From Allodiplogaster sudhausi (lineage: Eukaryota; Nematoda; Chromadorea; Rhabditida; Diplogasteridae): a stretch of DNA of 64,000 nt. The notes beneath the pieces were generated by a model that was not told the DNA's origin, did not search any database, and saw only the letters and a list, made by a program, of their open reading frames with translations. Shown here piece by piece: positions 36,491-49,208 of the stretch (its first letter is position 1; each line of letters begins with the position of its first letter). The translations under genes were made by a program, and so were the position numbers. The DNA is taken from NCBI GenBank assembly GCA_945643635.1, contig CALZFC010000293.1, positions 916,001 to 980,000 on the forward strand, written 5' to 3'.

Positions 36491-38222
36491 AGATAGTAGG
36501 AGAGCTGGATTGAGAGAGAGGGAAGGTGATGAAGAAGTGACATAGAAGAGTGAACAAAGTACGGAGGGCAAGTCAAGAAACATGTGCAAGCGAGAAAAGG
36601 AGACGGCTGTCTTATTCATTTCTGGTCATTCCGACGACTAGAGAAACATTCTCCCACTACAACTCCAATGGTATTTTTCAAAGTGTAATTGCGCAACTTT
36701 CATTCCTAAATTATTGTTGAAAGATTATCTTATAATTTTTTTTTTCAGCTTATTGTTAGTTAATTGCGTTAGATGATCTTTCAACGATAATTGGAGGAAG
36801 ATAAATAGTTGCACAATTGAAACTTTAAAAAATTCGCCTTTCACTGGACATTCTAACCGTAGCAATGAAAAACAATGAATGGCATTGAGCTTCTCACCTC
36901 CCATCGCGCGGCTGCCTCCTTACTCGCTGATGAGTACGTGGACACTGCAAGATCAGCCAGTAGCTCTCCTCTCTCTCTCTCTCTATATCTCTCTTTCTCT
37001 TTCCTCTCTCTCTATCTCAATCACAAGCCCCTGCTTACTACACCAGTCCTGCCAGTAAACTAGGCCACTGAGGGATGGCGACCTGTCATTTTCTCTATTT
37101 CTTTCCTGTCTCTTGCATTCGTACACGCTCTCGCTCATTCCCTCCCTCTCCTTCCCTGCATCTCTTACCATCTATTCCCGTTCATAGTATCTTGCCAATC
37201 TGCCGTCTCCTTCATCCCTTCCTTGTGCGGGTGGTTCACAATAGAAAAGAGAAAGAAATATGCTGACTGTTCGGAGAGCGACCTGGCACAGAGCAACCGG
37301 CTGAGGGGCACTTTTTATCATTTACTCTTTATCATTTACAAAATCAGTCAAAATCAAAAGTGATACTTTGAACTGTATTATTAGAATTACAGGCAGAGTA
37401 AAGAAAGCGAAGGAGAAGAATAGAGAAAATGAAAGTATACGCAAGCCTAAAATTGTTAGTATGTATGAAAAGGAGCAAAAAACTGCTTCTCCGAGAGCGG
37501 CAAATGAAAAATAGACAAAATAATAAGAGCAAGTTTAGTCACTTCATTCCTATAAAAATAATGCACGTAAAATAATCAAGAAAACTTGGATGGCAAAGTT
37601 TATGAAAGATTTTTTTTTAAGAAAAAAGAGACAGAGTGAAACAGTTTAAAAATGTATATATAACTAATATATTTTACGACGATGCAAAGAACGCAATTCA
37701 CAAGGAATTACAATGAAAATGGAAAGGAAAATACGCGCTGAACTATGTATATGACAAAATAGTTATGGCCAGCTCAAAAAAAAAGAAAAGATTCTCGCAG
37801 TCGACTCTGGTAAAGTGGCGGACCAGTGTTCATCTCTACTTTGTATGCTTAAAGACTACATACGTGCTCGAGTGACCTGACTTTCAAAAGTTATGTGTGT
37901 CAATACAATGTCAGTACAGAAACACAAAGTTCAGTGATGACGGAAGAAGAGGGCAGGAAGTGCGCGATGGGAAGTGGAATACATAAGCAGGAAGAGTGGA
38001 ATTATACAAGTTCTCTTTTTTTCCAAGTATGTAATATTGAAGCATATTTCTCAGGTAAAATCATGACACATTTAAAAGCTAGAACAAAGCAAGGATCCAC
38101 TAGCTATGCTTCTCTTTTCTACTAGTAGAAGATCTGGACTTGTATTACAATGAAAGAAATATATCTGTGCAAGTACATAAAACAGCATTGATTGCCTCGA
38201 AATGACTGAAAAGAACGAGCGC

Positions 38223-38269
<47 letters not shown>

Positions 38270-38378
38270 CTCTTTCTCTGTCGCTCTCTCACTCTCAGTC
38301 TCTCTCTCTGCATGTCTCTCGTTCCCTGTCTCTCTATCCATCTCTCTCTCAATCCCTCTTTCTCTCACTCTCTCTCTC
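34403..38378. other. Intergenic region with microsatellites, no gene recognised
   Basis: Four kilobases between the amidase B start and the MATH-BTB stop. Contains TC at about 35548-35660 and 36975-37020, GA at about 36090-36165 and 36425-36490, and the beginning of the TC block at 38222-38378 that reaches the MATH-BTB 3' end. Otherwise AT-rich. ORFs are repeat-derived. Confidence 0.6.
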
Positions 38379-41300
38379 TCAGTCCTTGAGTATCTTGAGC
38401 AGCTTCTCGAGCAACGCCGCTTTCGTCGTGTCCGAGAGGCTCTTGTACTCGTCCGTCTGCTTCACGGCCTTCACGTCATTCACCACTTTGAATGTGCGGA
38501 GACATGAGTCCTGTGCAGAAGAAGAGGATACGGTATGCAATGTACAGAGAAAGTTCGAGTTTTGTTACGATACCAGTAATAAATAATATGCAAGGATAGG
38601 AATATTGAATTTTCATTATGCTAATCCCATTGAAAGCAGAATAAAAGAAGAACAAAAGAACAAGTATGGAACCTGCAGCCTGGAGAGGCAGTACTGGTCG
38701 GCCCAGACGAGCTTGGTCACCATGGCAATCTCGTCTGTCACCATGAGAAACTTCTCGCACTCGTCCATCACGAACTGGATCTCGAACTTGTCGCCGAGGT
38801 CGAGGAGGAACTCGACGTTGTCGCCTGAACATCTTCAGGGTCAGCCGTCGAAAAGAGCATCCATTCTCAGAATCAGGCCCATTTCTCGGTTGCCTTACTA
38901 ATGTTTCCCTATCAGAACCACTTTCGCCAGAGCCGAACAGTAGATAAGCAAAGGTCTAAAGCAACCAACTCGATGGTCTTTTACTGAATCTGCATCCCCC
39001 CTTTCCAACTCTCCGGTCCTCCCACCCTCTTTTCCCTCCCGCTTCTCCCCTCCCGACAAACCAGTGACAGGCTTATGCGACGGATACACGACATGGAGCA
39101 TCTCGACGAACTCGTCGAGAATGACGTCTTCCAGTGGAATCTCCTTCTTCTCTCGCTCTGCGAACTTGTGGAAGAACATGGCGTGGAAGACGCGCGAGTA
39201 CAAGGCGAGGTACTGTAAGATAAAGAAGTTGCTTTTTGTATTATTGTACGGTACAGAATGCACAAGATGCTACATATAAGTTCACGACATTTGCGACGTT
39301 TTCAAGGCTTATACAAAGGGCAAATACAATTTATGTATGTATGTATGTACATATGAAATAGTAAGCTAACACCATAAATAAAATACTACAAAAGAAGATG
39401 GCCAAATCATATTGACCTGCTTGCTGACGTAGAGGCGTACGCCGTTGATGATCAGCGCGACATCACTCAAGTCGGGCTGCACGCTCATAAAGTCGAAGAT
39501 GACATTCTTGCTGAAATCTTATGATTGTTTTAAAACATTTTATTTAAAAAAAACATTTACTAGCAAATATCCCTAAATTAATTATACCCCCCAGTGTTCT
39601 TGAACGTAGTGATAAAACTGTTGTTAGAACTCTCATGTAGTCAAGGCAGAAAACTGCACGCTCATAAAGTCGAAAATGACATTCTTGCTGAAATCTTATG
39701 ATTGTTTTAAAACATTTTATTAAAAAAAAACATTTACTAGCAAATATCCCTGAATTAATTATACCCCCTAGTGTTCTTGAACGTAGTGATAAAACTGTTG
39801 TTAGAACTCTCATGTAGTCAAGGCAGAAAACTCAAGAAGGGGTCTAACCCTACTCCACCTTTCCTTTCCTCACTTCTTTCATTATTTGCAATTAAGCGAA
39901 CATTCATTCATACATATATGCTATTACATCGAACCATTTAAAATAATAGAATAAAATCAGTGCCTAGCCTTACCGTACTCCGACGACCTTGATGACCGTG
40001 ATGCGCGCCTCCACAACGACGCGGTCTCCGCGGATGAAGCCCTTCTCCGGATTAAGGATCTCGCTCCACTCGATGAACGAAGGGAAGCCCCAGTTGTTCG
40101 AGTTGAAGTTGAACTTGTTCGTGAACTGCAAAGGGACAGCTTAGTCTTTGCAACTTCCATTCAATGTACTCTTTTTTACTCGCTGGACAGGCTCTGTCAA
40201 TTTAAATAAACAAACATATTGGAAAGATTTTCAAAACCGCTCAGCTGTACTTATATCTTTCTCTCTCTCTTCCTCTCTTACCTCTCTCTCTCTCTATTCT
40301 CTCTCTTTTCTCTCTCTCACTCTCTATCTCTTTATTCTTTCCCTCTCTCTCCCACTGGCCTGTCTCGAGAATGCCTGCTGATTCGGCTTCTGTGGCAGAA
40401 GTCTAAAGTCGACGACCGCATCGCAGCTCCAAAGAGTGCTCTCGCTCTCCGGATTGCAGTCGATGTAGACGGAGAAGAACTTGAGATGAGAAGTCCGCTT
40501 CGAGCACTCTGTCTTCGCAGCGAGGCGCCTGTTTTATTTACTATTTATTTATTTATATTTATTTAATATTACTTATTTTGCAATCCTGTCTTGACATCAT
40601 AAACCGGAAATTCTCAATACACATCTTGGTCTAGACTAGACAGATACTGACTGGTTCGAGTGAAGGTCCGAAAAGAGACAAAAAAAAACAACGCACCATG
40701 GAAGATTGCCAATGTAGTTGAAGGCCGAGTTGTTCTTCGCACGCAGAGTCGACAAGTTGGAAATGTTCAGGCGAATCGTGCCTTCCGTTTTCGTGTCTGC
40801 AATTTTTTAGTTAATATTTCAGGAATTTTTTTTATTGATATTATTGCTATATACATAAGTCAAGCAAATTCAAAGAAAAACTATTATTGTGCATGCAAGT
40901 TATGGACGGAATTGCGTTGAAATTATAAAATATAACTAAATAATAAAATGAAAAAGGTGCGGGAATGCAAACCGGCTCGGCTGCGCAGTGATCCGAGCTC
41001 CAAGTCGTCGAGTGAGCGAGTCAGTTCAGAGCCGCAGTCCGACACCGAGCTGGTGGCGCAGGCTGTATGGTAAGCATAATTATGTCCATCTTGTTATTTG
41101 TGAGGTGGTCAAATTATGCATACATTTATATACATGTTTACTCTGTTTAAATGTTTAATAAAAGTACATAAATCTACATTAAAGTATATAAAAAAAACAG
41201 CAGAGAAAAGCCCAATGCTCGAACCAGAAAAGAGCCGCTTTGGCGGGGGCGCAAGTCCGCCTCCGCTTGTGCCTGAAGTCGTCGCGACTGCTTCGTTTTC

Positions 41301-41911
41301 CTGCATTGTTACGGACTCACATCAGTTAATCGGATTCAGTCATTATTTATAAGTCAGTCATAACAAAAAGAAATTGAGTAAAAAAATTGGCAATGAGTAA
41401 AAGGCCTTACCCATGAATTGGCGCTCTTTCCATCGGAGACGGAGAAGGCGGTAGATGGCTGCTCAGACTGCTGCTGCTGCTGTTGTTGTGGATCAGCGAA
41501 GGAGGAAGAGGAGGATGTCGAGGCTGAATTGTTCAGGTATCTAGAAGGAAGAAAATCGATTCCTGCTGAACATACACATTCTTTAAGGTCCTCATTATTG
41601 GCTGATGGTGAGCTGGAGAATTTATGTATGTACATAGTACATGGAATAAAGGCTCAATGCTTGAAGGAAGGACCCAAACAACATCGTCTTTTCGGATGCA
41701 TATTTATCTTTATGTTAAGTTTTGGGCTCTTAAAAAAAAGCTTTTATTAAGAACCCGCTCAAAGTTGGCAGAACGTACGCTTCTGCGAGTGTGCACTGGA
41801 AGAGGAGGCTTCTTCCTGGCTCTCGCCGCCGGCCGCCATCTCATCCTCGGCCCTCTCTTCTTCCTCAAGATGCAGTGGCAGCTCCTTCTCATCGCACTCC
41901 ATCGTCATCAT
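38379..41911 (-). CDS. MATH-BTB (BATH) protein, probable CUL-3 substrate adaptor
   Basis: Exons: 41911-41779, 41523-41411, 41300-41225, 41062-40973, 40796-40697, 40528-40375, 40125-39974, 39510-39417, 39212-39062, 38824-38673, 38510-38379; 448 aa, all in phase. The N-terminal third is acidic and low-complexity, with a Gln run. A MATH domain follows (GTIRLNISNLSTLRAK, STLWSCDAVVDFRL, NNWGFPSFIEW), then a BTB domain (DLSDVALIINGVRLYVSKQ, LYSRVFHAMFFHKFAEREKK, IPLEDVILDEFVEML) and a helical C-terminal tail. MATH-BTB proteins bind cullin-3 through BTB and recruit ubiquitylation substrates through MATH, in cytosol or nucleus. The exon ending at 40375 needs a GC donor (CAG|gcattc). An acceptor tttcag lies 3 nt before the ATG. 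The BTB exon start is duplicated in the preceding intron. Confidence 0.92.
39480..39831. repeat. 178-bp tandem duplication covering a 3' splice site and exon start
   Basis: Two adjacent, nearly identical units (about 39480-39657 and 39658-39831). The unit proximal to the exon carries the real acceptor and first bases of the BTB exon (RKNVIFDFMSVQ). The second carries the same acceptor and codons but lacks a donor, so it is a decoy exon start. Confidence 0.85.
40255..40350. repeat. (TC)n in a MATH-BTB intron (GA on the sense strand)
   Basis: A TC-rich tract on the plus strand next to the GC donor at 40374. It is one of the few intronic tracts oriented as GA in the transcript. Confidence 0.8.
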
Positions 41912-42517
41912 GGGCTGAAACTTTTTTTTTTGTTCTTTCATTAAGACATTTCATTAACTATTAGAATATTTGGGAAAGATAACATAAAGTTTTTAATCGT
42001 TACATAAAGTAGTGTGCAATAAATATAATGGAGTTATAATAGAGCGAAAATGAGACATTGGCATACCTCTAGCTATTCAGCAGCTGACTGAGCAGGCCAA
42101 GAGTGCAGCAATGGTCACATCAATTAGGAAGTTCTTTCCTTCAGTTGTCCGTACAAGTGAGGGAAAGGCGACACTAAAGAAGAACAGTTAGTACGACCTT
42201 GGCAAAGACCAAGGAGAGTCTACGAAAAATAAGATTGCGAAAATACGCATCAAGTACAAGAGAGATCTTACTAGTAGATAAGAACGAGTGAAAAGATGAG
42301 GTTTTTAATGGATTTTGTTAGGTGATATGTACATATTTTTAAACATGAAACATATTACATGGCATATTTGGCCTATACACTTTCATGTACAAATCAAAGA
42401 CATGAAATCTCTATCATTCTCTCAAACTCCTCCCGGTTAATGCTTCACACGGGTCGCGATCGATGACACCGGGATAAGGAGGATGATGAGTGAGAAAGAG
42501 AAAGAGAGAGAAAGAAT

Positions 42518-42563
<46 letters not shown>

Positions 42564-42749
42564 GAGAAAGAGACAGAGAGAGAGAGGATATGCAGAGGTG
42601 ACAAGAGGAGAAAGACTACGAGCGAAACACACCAAGATACAAAGCAAGACATGACAGGGTAGAAGTCGATTAGTTGATGGAGAGAGAGAGAAAGAGAACG
42701 AAAGAGACAGAGGGAGAGAGGGAGAGTGAGGAGGGTCAGAGAGAGGGAC

Positions 42750-42805
<56 letters not shown>

Positions 42806-43407
42806 GAGAGCAAGCATTCCCGGTGCCTTGCTGAAGACGACCGCAGCGCAACCGCATTACTTGCCCTGTCGTGATCGAATGGGTCAAGAAATCCTCGCCA
42901 GAGCATTAGGAAGGCCGGGTCCAGATTCATTAAAATATATATATGCGACAGCATATGATTATGTATTCTGTATGGAAAAAGATATGAAATGCAATTTACT
43001 TATGGTTAGAAAATACGAATGCATAAGTAAACAATGCAAAGCTGTTTCGATAGAATGAGTGCAATGTATCGTTTTCATTTTCGGCTTCGCCTTCATCTAC
43101 TTTACACGAAAGCGTAATAAGAACCTCACAATCAGAAATGGCTTAAAAAATTATAAAATTAAAGTAGGAAATTAAAGTCTCTCTTCATCTCTCATACTCT
43201 CTCTATCTCTCTTCTCTGTGTATCTATCTCTACTCCTCCCCTGTGTCCCTTCAAAACGAGTATCGTACTCTGCCACGAGGACATGCAGCATTGATCAGAC
43301 AGAGCATATCACTACAAGAATATTCGCCTCGGGGGCTCAAGCCATTGATTAAGCTCATTCATGACAGGTAGCCTCAAGGACAGAGCGAGAGGGAGAGCGA
43401 AAGAGAA

Positions 43408-43455
<48 letters not shown>

Positions 43456-43724
43456 AGAGAGAGAGAAAGAGAGAGAGAGGGATTGAGAATGAGAGAGAGA
43501 GAAAGGATGAAGATTGTACAAGAGATTGCTGGGTAAGTGATTCACTGCTGTGAACTACACCATGGCAGTATAAGGAGTTTAGTGGAAAAGAGAAAGAGAG
43601 AGGGTCGGAGAGGGAGCGAGTGAGACAGAGAGAGAAAGAAAGAGAGAGAGAAGAGAAGAATGGTAAGTGATACAGAGTTGCAGACAGCGCTGCAGTGGTG
43701 CTGGCTGCGCAGTTAGCATCGGAG
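41912..43724. other. Intergenic between divergent MATH-BTB and astacin genes
   Basis: GA blocks at about 42490-42580, 42680-42800, 43385-43500 and 43590-43650. It should contain two divergent promoters. An isolated 48-codon open stretch lies at 42054-42200. Nothing else is recognised. Confidence 0.6.
42054..42200 (+). other. Short open stretch, possible exon or transposon remnant
   Basis: After an in-frame TGA, an open frame of about 48 codons (IPLAIQQLTEQAKSAAMV, then TSIRKFFPSVVRTSEGKATL) ends in TAG, and an acceptor-like ctattcag lies inside it. The composition is protein-like and not repeat-derived, but there is no second exon or family match, so it is recorded as unexplained. Confidence 0.25.
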
Positions 43725-44544
43725 ATGCTTGCTCCCTCAGGCGTCTCCCGCATACTCCTCTCGCTCGCTTTCCTGCTCGCCGTCTCCGGACATCCTTCTC
43801 CAGGAACTCATCCCATCAAGGAGCTCTCCAGCCACTTTTCCGTCAGGCTTTTACTTTTTTTAATAATTTAAAAATAATTGAAATATTTTATTTTATGCTT
43901 GATGTAATGTTTATGTATGTAAAAGAATAATGATAATCTGTTATTTCGGGGCGATCATAAAAAATTAAATCAGAAATTGTAGGATAAGATCAATAAAACA
44001 TGCATCGTTAAAGATTCAAATCACCAAAAATGAAAGGAAAAAATTAAAAATAATTTCATTAGATAATTCTAAAGCTCAATATTAAAGTACCTAGTTTATA
44101 TAATGAGAAAGAAGAAAATGAAACATTTAGTTAGACAATGGCCAGCTGGACTCGTTGTTGATGCTGCTGCTGAAGATCAAGCAGACCGCGCATCGGAAGG
44201 CATTCGGAGACAGGCACTTTGGATATGACGTCAGTCTCTCTCTCTCTCTTTTTCTCTCTCACTCTCTCTCTCTCTCCCTCCTTCTCTCTTTCTCTCTCTC
44301 TCTCTATATCTCCTCTTTCTCTGTCGCTCTCTCTTTCTCTCTCTTCCTCTCTGTGTCTCTCTCCATCTTTTTACCTGTCTTGCTCGCTGTCTCCTTCAAC
44401 ATCCTCAATCGCCTACACTCCTCATTCAGGCTGTCGAGGACGCCAAAAAGCCGGTTTCTATCAGTGAGAGTCAGCCCGAAGTGACACGCGAGTTCACGCC
44501 GTTCCTCTACGAAGGTTCGTTTCCGGGAGTGCAACAGCTGTCTC

Positions 44545-44610
<66 letters not shown>

Positions 44611-46761
44611 GCTCTCTCGCTCTCTCTCCCACTATCTTTCTCTCGTTCTCTCTCACTCTCTTACTTCTTACACTTTCTATGATAAAATGTACGCAAAAAG
44701 TGAGATCGAGATTTGTAAAAATGAAGATAGCATGAAGGGAAGAGCATTCTATCGTCTAAGTGAAAAGAGCACATAAAGTACAAATAATTTGTATTAAAAC
44801 GATTTTGAGGCGACATTCTGCTGAGTCCGTACCAGGCAGAGAGCATTCTCGCATCTCTTGAGACACAGTCTGACCCTGCAAGTCGGCGTGACATAACCAC
44901 TGGCCGGACGGGTGGGCGTGGCCTGCGGCGGAAGCGTAACTTCCACGCGGACAAGCTCGCCAAGTGGACAACCTTCCCTATCAAGTATCGCTTCCACGAG
45001 AGTCTCGGTCAGGTCACAATTCTTTCAAACTCACAATCAGCCGCGCATGTAATCTTATCGAAGATGGACGAACGTTAGATGAACAAGAGATGAACTCTGA
45101 TATGAATGATCGTTGAACATCTATATGCTTATACACGGGAGATCGTCGAACATGTTCTAGCGTTGTTTACTCGATTTGTCATCCATCGTTATGTTTAAGC
45201 AGTTAAACCTTTTAAGAATAATTTTTTTATAAATTTTCAGCTTTCTACGAAATCACACAAATCATCAAAGCGATCGAGTTTTGGGAGAGCCAGACTTGCG
45301 TGTCTTTCGAGCGAATCGACGAGTTGCCCGACAACGAAGACTGCATCGAGTTCTTCAAGGGACAAGGGCTAGCTCTGAACACCTTTTATCTTTTTCTGGA
45401 AATGAGTAATGCGTACAGATTCGCAGACTTTATTATAGACAACTTCACGGCCATACATAAATTCATTAAAAAAATTCCTATCCTACATTTGCACACTTCT
45501 CTGTTAACAAAGCCGATCTTCGCAATATTCAATGCATATCAGAGTTGTAATGATTCGCAAGTACCTAAATTTTTTTATCAAGCAAATACTTTTATATGTC
45601 AAGATCACGCAGTTTAGATGCTACTCGATGATTGGCCGCAACGGCGGTCGTCAGGGCGTCTCCATTGGTCAGAATTGTGTCAAGGTCGATTTTCCTCTCT
45701 ACATTTTTTATCAAAATTCTCAAAAAAAATTTTAAAAACAATATAATATGGACTCTTCAAGGTATTGTGAGCTTGATTAAGCTTTTGAAGTTCAGATAAT
45801 ATAGATATCCATATATACTTATGTACATGTGTCTGCACAAATGCGTTTTTTAGACAGTAACATTTTATAGCACATTCTCCATTGGAAATGGTTTACGTGG
45901 AAAAATGTTTATAATAGAAGAGTTGACAGATGGAGATAAATCATATACGAAAGTGTATTAAGAAAGTTATTAACTTCCAGCTCGGAGTGATCGAACACGA
46001 GATCGGCCACGCACTCGGCATGTGGCACGAGCAGGCGAGGCCAGATGCACCCGCCTACATCAAGGTGGGAGACTACTTTTAATCATTCAAATTCCCGCCA
46101 AATCTCATTCAGAGTTCCCGCCAAATCTCATTCAAATTCCCGCCGAAACTCATTTAAATTCCCGCCAAATCTCATTCAAATTCCTGCCAAATCTCATTCA
46201 AATTCCTGCCAAATCTCATTCAAATTCCCCAGGTCTTAGTTTTCATTATTGAATTAGTAAAGTAAGAGGGACTTTGAATATTTATAACATTCAAACATTT
46301 CTGCACTTTAGCTTTCGCAACTCTAATTGTGAGATCAAATATAATGCGTACAATGTATGTTATTTCGAAAACAAGAAAAATTTCAAGAAAAAAGAATGCA
46401 ATTTTTATATATTTACTTACATATGTAGATTAGGTAATTAATAGCACATTTATAGTATAAACATATAATTAAGTAATTGAATGATAAGTAAAATAAGGTG
46501 CTGACTGACTTCATCCTGCCGTCGTACATCTCGGACTTCGAGCAGCAGGGCAGCGAGATTGTCACCCTCGACATCCCATACGATCTCGGCTCGGTCATGC
46601 ACTATGGGCCCGCTGCGTTCAGCGTCGACCGCATGAGCAGGACACTTCAGACAAAGTTCCCCCCCCCCTCTCTCTCCTCTCTTCTCTTTCTCTACTCTCT
46701 ATCACTGTCTTTCTCTTTCTCTCTCTACTCTCTCTTTCGACCTCTCTCTCCTCTCTCTTTC

Positions 46762-46819
<58 letters not shown>

Positions 46820-48132
46820 GTCTTCTCTGTTTCTATTTCTGACGCACACCATTTCTCTCCCTTATCTCTCCATCGCTTTCTCTTTCTAGCTACTCTCCTT
46901 TTCCCTCTCACTTCCCCTTCTCTACTTCTCCTTCTTCTTTGCAGAGACCCCTTCTTCCAGTCGACCATTGGGCAGCGCGACTCCCTTTCATTCTACGATG
47001 TCAAAGCAGTCAACACCGCCTACTGCAGCGGTAGCGTTTTTGTCAGATATTGACAAATCTTAAATGTTTTTCCAAATTCTAACGACAAGAGAAACAGTAA
47101 CTGTAAAGGTTACAGTGAGCTTACAAGTATAATTACTAAGGGAAGTAGTAATCCACTCGAAACCAAGAGAACTCTAGAAGACCTAAAATAGATCTGAAGA
47201 CAAAACCTTCGTTTCCTCTCACTTTCTCTTCCATTCTTCCAAAGCTTTCTATGTCTCACAAACATTTAATTTATCGCCAGTAGTTTCACAGCATTTCTCA
47301 ATGATCGATGCTGGTAGCACCTATTCTTTTCTTTTTTCTTTCAAAATTCAGTTGATATAAAAACCATTAGAATTTATTTGGGCTTACAATTAGATTTGTG
47401 GAGTGGTCGCAAAAGTTTAAAATTGTTTAGCTATTCAACTTTGTTATCTATTTGAATATAAATAATTGTATGAGATTTGTTTATTTATATTTCATTAGTT
47501 AAATACAAATAATGATATCTAGACAAGTGCGTTGGCTCGCTGAAGTGCCAGCATGGCGGCTACCCTCACCCGGCCGACTGCGGCCGCTGCCTATGCCCGG
47601 GCGGACTCGGTGGCCGACTCTGCGATCAGCCGGCGCCCGCCAAGAGTACGGCATGTAGACACATTATAATATCCGTTACGGTTAACGGATATATAGTTCG
47701 GATTGTCCGCACTTTATATCCGTACTATGCATGCACATACATACGTACTGTGCTGGCGCTTCTATTTGTTTAATGCCCTTCATTTAATAGAAGGATATGA
47801 AAGATGGCCCTTCGATTAGGGAAAATAAAGCTTATTTTGATCTGACAAAGATAAAGGGAAAAAATTATTTATACTAATCTATTTTTATTCTAATAAAATC
47901 TTTCAAAAAAAAAATTAACCATCTAAAAGCTCAACATTGCGCTAATTAATAGGAAAAAAAATATAATATAGAAATCAATCAATTGATGCGGCGATAATCG
48001 GATAATCGGTTTGAGATGCGGACTGTGGAGGCGCGCTGATAGCCACGGCAGACTGGCAGACATTCACATCTCCCGGCCATCCAGACCCCGGCTATGGGCC
48101 TCATCAGCAGTGCGCGTGGCTGATACAGGTCA

Positions 48133-48172
<40 letters not shown>

Positions 48173-49058
48173 TCTCTCTCTCCTCTCCCCCACTCTCCGT
48201 CTCTCTCTCTTCCATAAGTTATCTTTTATCTTCCACTCCCTGTCTCTCGCTCTCTCTCTCCTCTCTCCTCCCTCCTTCCAGTCCTCTGATCCTTCGATGC
48301 GAATCGAGCTCTCCTTCGTCGACGACTTCGGCTTCCTCTGCACGAGTACATGCGCCGACTTTGTCGAGATGAAGATCAGTCGTGATCTCGCAAACACTGG
48401 ATTCAGGTTGCTAAAATCTTGTCTCTGTCTCTCTTCCTCCCTTTCTCTCTCTAGATCTCCCTATCTCTTTTGTCTTTGTCGCTGACTTTCTTTCTCTCAC
48501 CGCCTCTCTCGTCTTTATCTCTCACCCTTTCTCTCTCCTCTCAGAATCTGCTGCGAGTCTCGTCCGCGTGACTCGTTCGTCTCTGAGACTTCTCTCGCTC
48601 TCGTCATCTTCCAGTCTCAGATCAGCAGCGAGGACGTCGGCTTCAAGCTACAATTTAGAATGAGTTCGTTCCGCTAATTCGACATGGTGCAATGTTCTTT
48701 ATCACTTGTTATTTCTCTCTCGATCTCTCATCTTTTTCTCTCTCTCTCTCATCTCTCTCACATCTTTCTCGCTCTCACTTTCTTTATGCCTCTCTCTCTC
48801 CCTCTCTCTCTTCTCTCTCACATCTTTCTCGCTCGCTCCTCTCTCCCGATCCGATTCAGCCAACCTTCCGGCGCGTACCACTCTTCCGCCTCCTTCAACG
48901 ACGTCGCCTCCGACGCCCGCTCGTAGGGTTCATCCTTCCATTGGCTTCTTTCTGTCATGATCTTGTGCTGAAATATTTACGAAGGATGTAACATTCACAC
49001 ATAAGAGAAGTCAACGAGGATTAGAATATGCTGATTGACTCAATGGGAATGGAGATCT

Positions 49059-49095
<37 letters not shown>

Positions 49096-49170
49096 CAGAC
49101 TGAGAGATTGAGGGAGGAACAGAGAAGGAAAGAGCGACCGGCAGAGAGAGATAGAGACACAGAGAGAACT

Positions 49171-49208
<38 letters not shown>

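Noticed and set aside
42120..42150. PCNA-interaction motif in the isolated open stretch (TSIRKFF)
   Set aside because: It lacks the leading Gln, and the stretch has no established gene context.
46089..46229. CRISPR-like array
   Set aside because: Units are contiguous 22-mers with no unique spacers, in a eukaryotic intron.
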